Made by a program: the position numbers and the translations under genes. A stretch of 64,000 nucleotides of DNA. Source: Acidobacteriota bacterium (lineage in GTDB: Bacteria > Acidobacteriota > Holophagae > Acanthopleuribacterales > Acanthopleuribacteraceae). Of the stretch, positions 60,038 to 64,000 are shown in pieces. The stretch's first letter is position 1. Every line of letters starts with the position of its first letter. The notes below the pieces were generated by a model that was not told where the DNA came from, ran no database searches, and was given only the letters and a program-made list of their open reading frames with translations. Where the stretch lies: assembly GCA_020439745.1 (NCBI GenBank), contig JAGQSC010000003.1, positions 248,001-312,000 of the forward strand, in the 5' to 3' direction.

Positions 60038-61039
60038 GTGAAACAAACCATACTGATTTCCATGCTTATTTTGTTGGTGGCGCCCGCGTGGGCCGACGAC
60101 GTCACCATGATTGCCAACGACGACGCGGCCGACGGACTAGATCTGGCCGCAGTAGGTCAGCTCATCCAGGAAGTGGATGACGCAGAGGCTTTGGAACACG
60201 CCCTGAACGATCCAGACCGAAGAATCAACAATCTGGACCTGGACTTGGATGGCCACGTGGATTACATCCGCGTTTTGACCGAATCCGATGGACCCACCCA
60301 CGTCATGATTCTTCAGGTTCCATTGGGTGATGATGAGTACCAGGACGTGGCCACCATTGAAGTGGAAAAGGACAATGACGACGTGGCCGTTCAGATCCAC
60401 GGCAACACCTACATCTACGGACCTGACTATTATGTCCATCCGGTCGATGTGGTCTGGACCACCGTCGGATTCGTCAATTGGCTGTATGGACCCTATTACC
60501 GACCCTGGCGTTCAACCGTGGTATTCGGTGTCTACCCGCATTGGTATCGACCCTGGCCAAGAGTCCATGTGAACGTGTACCACAACCATACGCGCGTCTA
60601 CACGCGCACTACCTTTCACGTCAACCACACCACCGTCGTACATCGGAATCACGTGGTCTATAAATCACCACGTGTCTCTGTCAACGTGAAGGCCCCAGTT
60701 CGCAACCCCGCCCCGGGCCAAGTAAAGGTCAAAGCGACCGCTCAATCGAGCAACGGTAGCCGCAAGACCGTGGTAGCAACTAAGGACGCCGACGGCAATA
60801 AGAAAGCAGTAGGTGTCAAGAAGAACACGGAAACAGGAACCAAAACCAAGGTAGGCGTCAAGAAAGATGCAGACGGCAATACCAAAGCGAAAGCCAAGCA
60901 GGTCAAGAAGACCGACACGGGCACCAAAACCACCAAGGTGAAAGCCTCCAAAAAGACTGACGCCAAAGGGACCACAAAAACGAAGAAAACAAAGAAAACC
61001 AAGAAGACCAAGAAGCCAAAAACAAAGGACAAGAACTAA
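60038..61039 (+). CDS. Secreted protein with EF-hand-like loop and Lys/Thr-rich tail
   Basis: A 333-residue protein with signal peptide (ILISMLILLVAPAWA). Residues about 70-82 read LDLDGHVDYIRV, a DxDxDGxVD calcium-binding-type loop known in uncharacterised secreted proteins. Residues about 130-210 are rich in Tyr, Trp, His and Pro (YGPYYRPWR, VYHNHTRVYTR). The last 110 residues are almost only Lys, Thr, Gly, Asp and Ala, with imperfect repeats of GVKK-DADGN and KKTKK. The tail is highly basic and probably disordered, suited to binding polyanions; inference. GTG start with ACGGAGGA. Confidence 0.85.
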   Translation: MKQTILISMLILLVAPAWADDVTMIANDDAADGLDLAAVGQLIQEVDDAEALEHALNDPDRRINNLDLDLDGHVDYIRVLTESDGPTHVMILQVPLGDDEYQDVATIEVEKDNDDVAVQIHGNTYIYGPDYYVHPVDVVWTTVGFVNWLYGPYYRPWRSTVVFGVYPHWYRPWPRVHVNVYHNHTRVYTRTTFHVNHTTVVHRNHVVYKSPRVSVNVKAPVRNPAPGQVKVKATAQSSNGSRKTVVATKDADGNKKAVGVKKNTETGTKTKVGVKKDADGNTKAKAKQVKKTDTGTKTTKVKASKKTDAKGTTKTKKTKKTKKTKKPKTKDKN

Positions 61040-61056
61040 TCTTTAACATCTGAGGA

Positions 61057-61113
61057 GCGCCCATCCTCGCACAAAAATATTGCCATTCACCAGGCAACTG
61101 CCAGGATGGGCGC
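61057..61113 (+). repeat. Nested inverted repeat between the Lys-rich gene and pirin
   Basis: GCGCCCATCCT (61057-61067) and AGGATGGGCGC (61103-61113) are perfect 11-base inverted copies, and inside the 35-base spacer TTGCC and GGCAA (about 61080-61098) form a second stem. The whole could fold into a two-tier structure. No T-run follows in the plus direction, so it is more an mRNA structure than a plain terminator. Confidence 0.6.
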
Positions 61114-61183
61114 ATCAACCAAATCTCTAAAGAACAGACCTAATCAGGTACACGATGTGTGGGGTTATCCCAAGGAGCGACTG

Positions 61184-62038
61184 ATGGCGATCCACCTCGA
61201 AGGCAAGATCAAGGACCTTGACGGCTTGCGCGTGAGTCGAATTCTGCCCCAGCGGGCTGCGCGTATGGTGGGCCCTTTCATCTTCCTGGACCATATGGGA
61301 CCCGCTGAATTCTTACCCGGCGAAGGTATTGATGTGTTGCCTCACCCCCACATTGGTCTCTCAACGCTCACTTATCTGTTTGAAGGGAGTCTGCTCCATC
61401 GAGATAGCCTTGGAAATCATGTAGAGATCCTGCCCGGTGAAGTGAACTGGATGACCGCAGGATGCGGGATCGTACATTCGGAACGCGAAACCATCGAAAT
61501 CAGGGCAAAACACCACCGCATTCAGGGCCTGCAGTGTTGGGTGGCATTGCCGGAGCAAGAGGCCGAGACCCAACCCAGTTTCACGCATCTCAAACGCGAG
61601 CAGCTACCACAAACGGTCAAAGATGGTGTGATTATGCGTTTGGTCGCTGGAGCCGCGTATGACATGACCTCACCCATCAACACGCACCCCCCTTTTTTCT
61701 TTGTCGATGTGATGGCTAAAGGCATGCGCACCGTTTTCCGACCCCAACCGCATCAAGCCTGCATGATCTACCTCCTTCGTGGCGCCATTCGTTTAGGTCA
61801 CCAGACTTTTCAGGGCAAACACGCGCTGTTGCTGGAGTCTGAAACGCATATCGCCACATTGGCCCATAGCCGAATGATCCTATTGGGTGGCGAAGTTTGG
61901 CCAAAGACACCCCTAATGGACTGGAACTTTGTTTCGTTCAGTCGCGAGCGTCTGGACCAAGCCAGAAAAGACTGGCAATCCAACCGATTTCCCGTGATTC
62001 AAGGAGACTCCGAAGAACGTGCATCGCTTCCAGAGTGA
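61184..62038 (+). CDS. Pirin family protein
   Basis: A 284-residue bicupin metalloprotein. HPHIGLSTLTYLFEG gives the first metal ligands (HxH), and WMTAGCGIVHSERE the later His/Glu ligands. The second cupin (FRPQPHQACMIYLLRGAI) lacks metal ligands, as usual. Some pirins act as quercetinases, others in redox or transcription control, so function is open. The ATG at 61184 has AGGAG eight bases upstream; the frame is open 26 codons further through the inverted repeat. Confidence 0.93.
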   Translation: MAIHLEGKIKDLDGLRVSRILPQRAARMVGPFIFLDHMGPAEFLPGEGIDVLPHPHIGLSTLTYLFEGSLLHRDSLGNHVEILPGEVNWMTAGCGIVHSERETIEIRAKHHRIQGLQCWVALPEQEAETQPSFTHLKREQLPQTVKDGVIMRLVAGAAYDMTSPINTHPPFFFVDVMAKGMRTVFRPQPHQACMIYLLRGAIRLGHQTFQGKHALLLESETHIATLAHSRMILLGGEVWPKTPLMDWNFVSFSRERLDQARKDWQSNRFPVIQGDSEERASLPE

Positions 62039-62041
62039 CTC

Positions 62042-63955
62042 TTAACCGCCCATTTCCTTTAGATATGACTTGGGTGGCGGGGTCCAGCCCCGTTCAGATC
62101 GGCTGTGTTGGTCCGCGCGATCGATTTGCATGGCATGAATCAATTCAGAGTCCATTTTCATGAACAATTGCTTATAGTGATCGCTGAACCCCGATATGTC
62201 ACCCTCCCCACGCCAGGTTTGGAACAGTTCTTCAAAATACGCATGTTCGGCCGATCTAAACTGTCTCTTTAACTGCTCCACGCGAAAGGGGTGGTAACCC
62301 AGCCGTGCAAGCACGTCACCGCCCATTTGAAGCGCGGAAAGATAGGTTTCGCTGATCACGTGATCGGCACCCGCATGGTTCAATTCGTACAAATGGCGTC
62401 GATCATAAGCTCTGGCCAGGATATACACGTGGGGATAGGTATGTTTCACGCGCTGGACCAACTCAACTGCACGTGCCTGATCGTCAATCGCTACCACCAG
62501 CGCATTGGCTTCCCTGATCCCTGCTGTCTCCAACAAGTCCATCCTGCTGGCATCCCCATAGTAGCTTTTCACGTTTACACTACGTAGGCGGTCCACCTGG
62601 AGCGCGCGGAAATCTAACACCACGGTCGTCACACCATTGGCAATCAAGAGCCGGTTGATGATTTGTCCAAAGCGACCAATTCCGGCAATGATCACGGTGC
62701 CTTGTTCATCGATCTCATCAGCCTCGGTTTCGTCATCTCTCCTTTGGTAACGCGGCTGAATCACGCGCTCAAACACAATGAACAGCAACGGCGTGAGGAA
62801 CATGGAAAGCGCGACCACCAAAGAGAGCTTCTGGGCGAGATCCACCGGAATCACGTGTTGGGCGACCGAAAAGCCCACCAACACAAAGCCAAATTCTCCT
62901 GCCTGGGCGAGACTCAAGGCAAACAACCAGCGATTACTGGCGTGCACATGAAACGCCGTGGAGAGCACCCACAGGATCGTCATTTTCACCAACATCAACG
63001 CCAAGGTCAGGCCGACGATCGACGGCCAATCCGCAGCCAAAACCCCGAATTGAATGCCCGCGCCCACCGTGATGAAAAACAACCCCAAAAGCAGCCCTTT
63101 GAACGGTTCAATATCGGCTTCCAGCTCATGGCGGAACTCGGAATTGGCCAACACGACACCCGCCAAGAAGGTACCCAAAGCGGGCGATAACCCGATCAGA
63201 CTCATAAGCGCCGCAATGCCGATCACGAGCATCAATGCCGCTGCGGTAAACACTTCGTGCAGTCCAGATTCGGCTACAAAGCGAAACAGCGGTCGGCTGA
63301 GATAATGACCTGCTGCGATCAGAGCGCCCACCGTAACCAAAACAACGAGTGCCGTTGCCCATGCCGGCAGATGAGCCACCAGGCTCAATTCATCGTGGTG
63401 TTGGGCCACGTCATTCACCAATTCAGCCGCCACTTGCAATTCTGGCAGGGCCAGCAGAGGAATAAGGGCCAGCACGGGAATGACCGCAATATCCTGTAGC
63501 AACAGGACGGAAAATGCCGCGCGCCCCCCTTCGGTTTTTGCTAATCCCTTCTCATTGAAGGTCTGCAGCACAATGGCTGTCGATGACAGGGAAAAAATGA
63601 CGCCCACAGTCAAAGCCTCGGACCACATCAAACCCAGAATCATCGCGATACTGGCAAGTACTGCAGTGGTGGCTGCCATCTGTAACCCGCCTAGTCCCAA
63701 CAAGCGGTGACGCATATCCCACAACATTCGGGGCTCCAATTCCAAGCCCACCAAGAACAACATCATGACCACACCAAACTCGGCGAAATGTTGAATGGTC
63801 GCTGTTTCCTGACCCACCCAGCCAGCGAGTGGACCAATCACGACGCCGGCAATCAGGTAACCAAGCACTGAACCCAACCCCAATCGTTTCGCCAGAGGAA
63901 CCATCAACACAGCCGCACACAAATAGATGAATGCTTGCACCAAGATCGACGTCAT
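62042..63955 (-). CDS. KefB/KefC-type monovalent cation:proton antiporter (CPA2) with TrkA-N domain
   Basis: A 637-residue membrane protein. Residues about 1-385 form the 12-13 helix CPA2 domain (GYLIAGVVIGPLAGWVGQ; HFAEFGVVMMLFLVGLELEP; LSSTAIVLQTFNEKGLAKTE). Residues about 400-520 are an RCK/TrkA-N nucleotide-binding domain (VIIAGIGRFGQIINRLLIA). Such proteins export K+ under electrophile stress under control of glutathione adducts and NADH. The ATG at 63955 has GGAGGAA upstream and overlaps an upstream frame's stop. It converges on the pirin gene with 3 bases between. Confidence 0.94.
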   Translation of the reverse strand: MTSILVQAFIYLCAAVLMVPLAKRLGLGSVLGYLIAGVVIGPLAGWVGQETATIQHFAEFGVVMMLFLVGLELEPRMLWDMRHRLLGLGGLQMAATTAVLASIAMILGLMWSEALTVGVIFSLSSTAIVLQTFNEKGLAKTEGGRAAFSVLLLQDIAVIPVLALIPLLALPELQVAAELVNDVAQHHDELSLVAHLPAWATALVVLVTVGALIAAGHYLSRPLFRFVAESGLHEVFTAAALMLVIGIAALMSLIGLSPALGTFLAGVVLANSEFRHELEADIEPFKGLLLGLFFITVGAGIQFGVLAADWPSIVGLTLALMLVKMTILWVLSTAFHVHASNRWLFALSLAQAGEFGFVLVGFSVAQHVIPVDLAQKLSLVVALSMFLTPLLFIVFERVIQPRYQRRDDETEADEIDEQGTVIIAGIGRFGQIINRLLIANGVTTVVLDFRALQVDRLRSVNVKSYYGDASRMDLLETAGIREANALVVAIDDQARAVELVQRVKHTYPHVYILARAYDRRHLYELNHAGADHVISETYLSALQMGGDVLARLGYHPFRVEQLKRQFRSAEHAYFEELFQTWRGEGDISGFSDHYKQLFMKMDSELIHAMQIDRADQHSRSERGWTPPPKSYLKEMGG

Positions 63956-64000
63956 ATGCGTTCCTCCATGTGTTGGGTCACCCACGCATTGATGGTGATG
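63952..64000 (-). CDS. Possible 3' end of an upstream gene (partial)
   Basis: Only the last 15 codons are visible; they end ITINAWVTQHMEERI and a stop that overlaps the antiporter ATG (ATGA). The overlap and the ribosome site embedded in the frame suggest a co-transcribed gene, perhaps a KefF/KefG-type accessory oxidoreductase as in other kef operons. The window is too short to tell. Confidence 0.35.
   Translation of the reverse strand, partial: ITINAWVTQHMEERI

Noticed and set aside
61106-61183. 26-codon N-terminal extension of pirin
   Set aside because: It starts inside an inverted repeat with no ribosome site; the ATG at 61184 has AGGAG and gives the family length.
1-64000. CRISPR arrays, insertion sequences, integrases, prophage genes, attachment sites
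   Set aside because: No regularly spaced direct repeats, transposase or integrase motifs were seen on either strand.

Overview
The window reads as a gene-dense chromosomal segment (roughly 50-55% G+C by eye) of a Gram-negative bacterium: it encodes a beta-barrel outer-membrane protein, a probable lipoprotein, many signal-peptide proteins and a quinone/glutathione-type K+/H+ antiporter. There is no insertion sequence, prophage, CRISPR array or rRNA. The mix of a VWFA-related secreted protein, winged-helix/TM/TPR regulators, Ser/Thr kinases with TPR tails, methylmalonyl-CoA epimerase, and an EF-G resembling the spirochaete/planctomycete/deltaproteobacterial 'spd' and mitochondrial EFG1 type suggests Acidobacteriota (perhaps the Holophagae/Acanthopleuribacter side) or a deltaproteobacterial/myxobacterial relative. 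This is an inference from gene content, not a placement.

Layout. 1-2281: a truncated membrane-anchored pseudokinase. 2383-5551 (minus): VWA protein, fluoride channel crcB, folD, methylmalonyl-CoA epimerase and a lipoprotein. 5553-9816 (minus): the ffh-rpsP-khpA-rimM-trmD-SPOUT methyltransferase-rplS operon, with a clear promoter at 9862-9890 and a terminator at 5494-5530. 9899-12671: squalene/phytoene synthase, rhomboid protease and queF. 12781-18551: small membrane proteins, nitroreductase, cysQ and a large exported TPR protein. 18599-23983: purC, tRNA-Phe, recA and a large TPR scaffold. 24313-31164: fusA, cobalamin adenosyltransferase, inositol-phosphatase-family enzyme and nnr. 31233-33752: tsaE with a two-component pair.

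33851-49284 is an accessory, surface-oriented stretch: a transglutaminase-like/TPR protein, a secreted propeller, a divergent ToxR/CadC-like TPR regulator, two adjacent exported giants that share an unusual beta-rich repeat (one also carries a beta-lactamase-fold hydrolase, the other PKD/Ig domains), a six-bladed propeller and an intact Ser/Thr kinase with TPRs.

49328-58048 (minus) is the most interesting unit: a membrane-anchored coiled-coil protein, an NfeD/YqiJ-like OB-fold membrane protein, a YqiK-type flotillin and a 1765-residue DUF3686-type AAA ATPase. They look like parts of one membrane-domain machine. The right end holds an acyltransferase, a Lys-rich secreted protein, a pirin and a KefB/KefC-type antiporter.

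Several genes appear to use an extended -10 promoter of the form TGnTAnnnT. Several starts were moved from the longest frame to an internal start supported by a ribosome binding site or a signal peptide; each case is stated in its entry.
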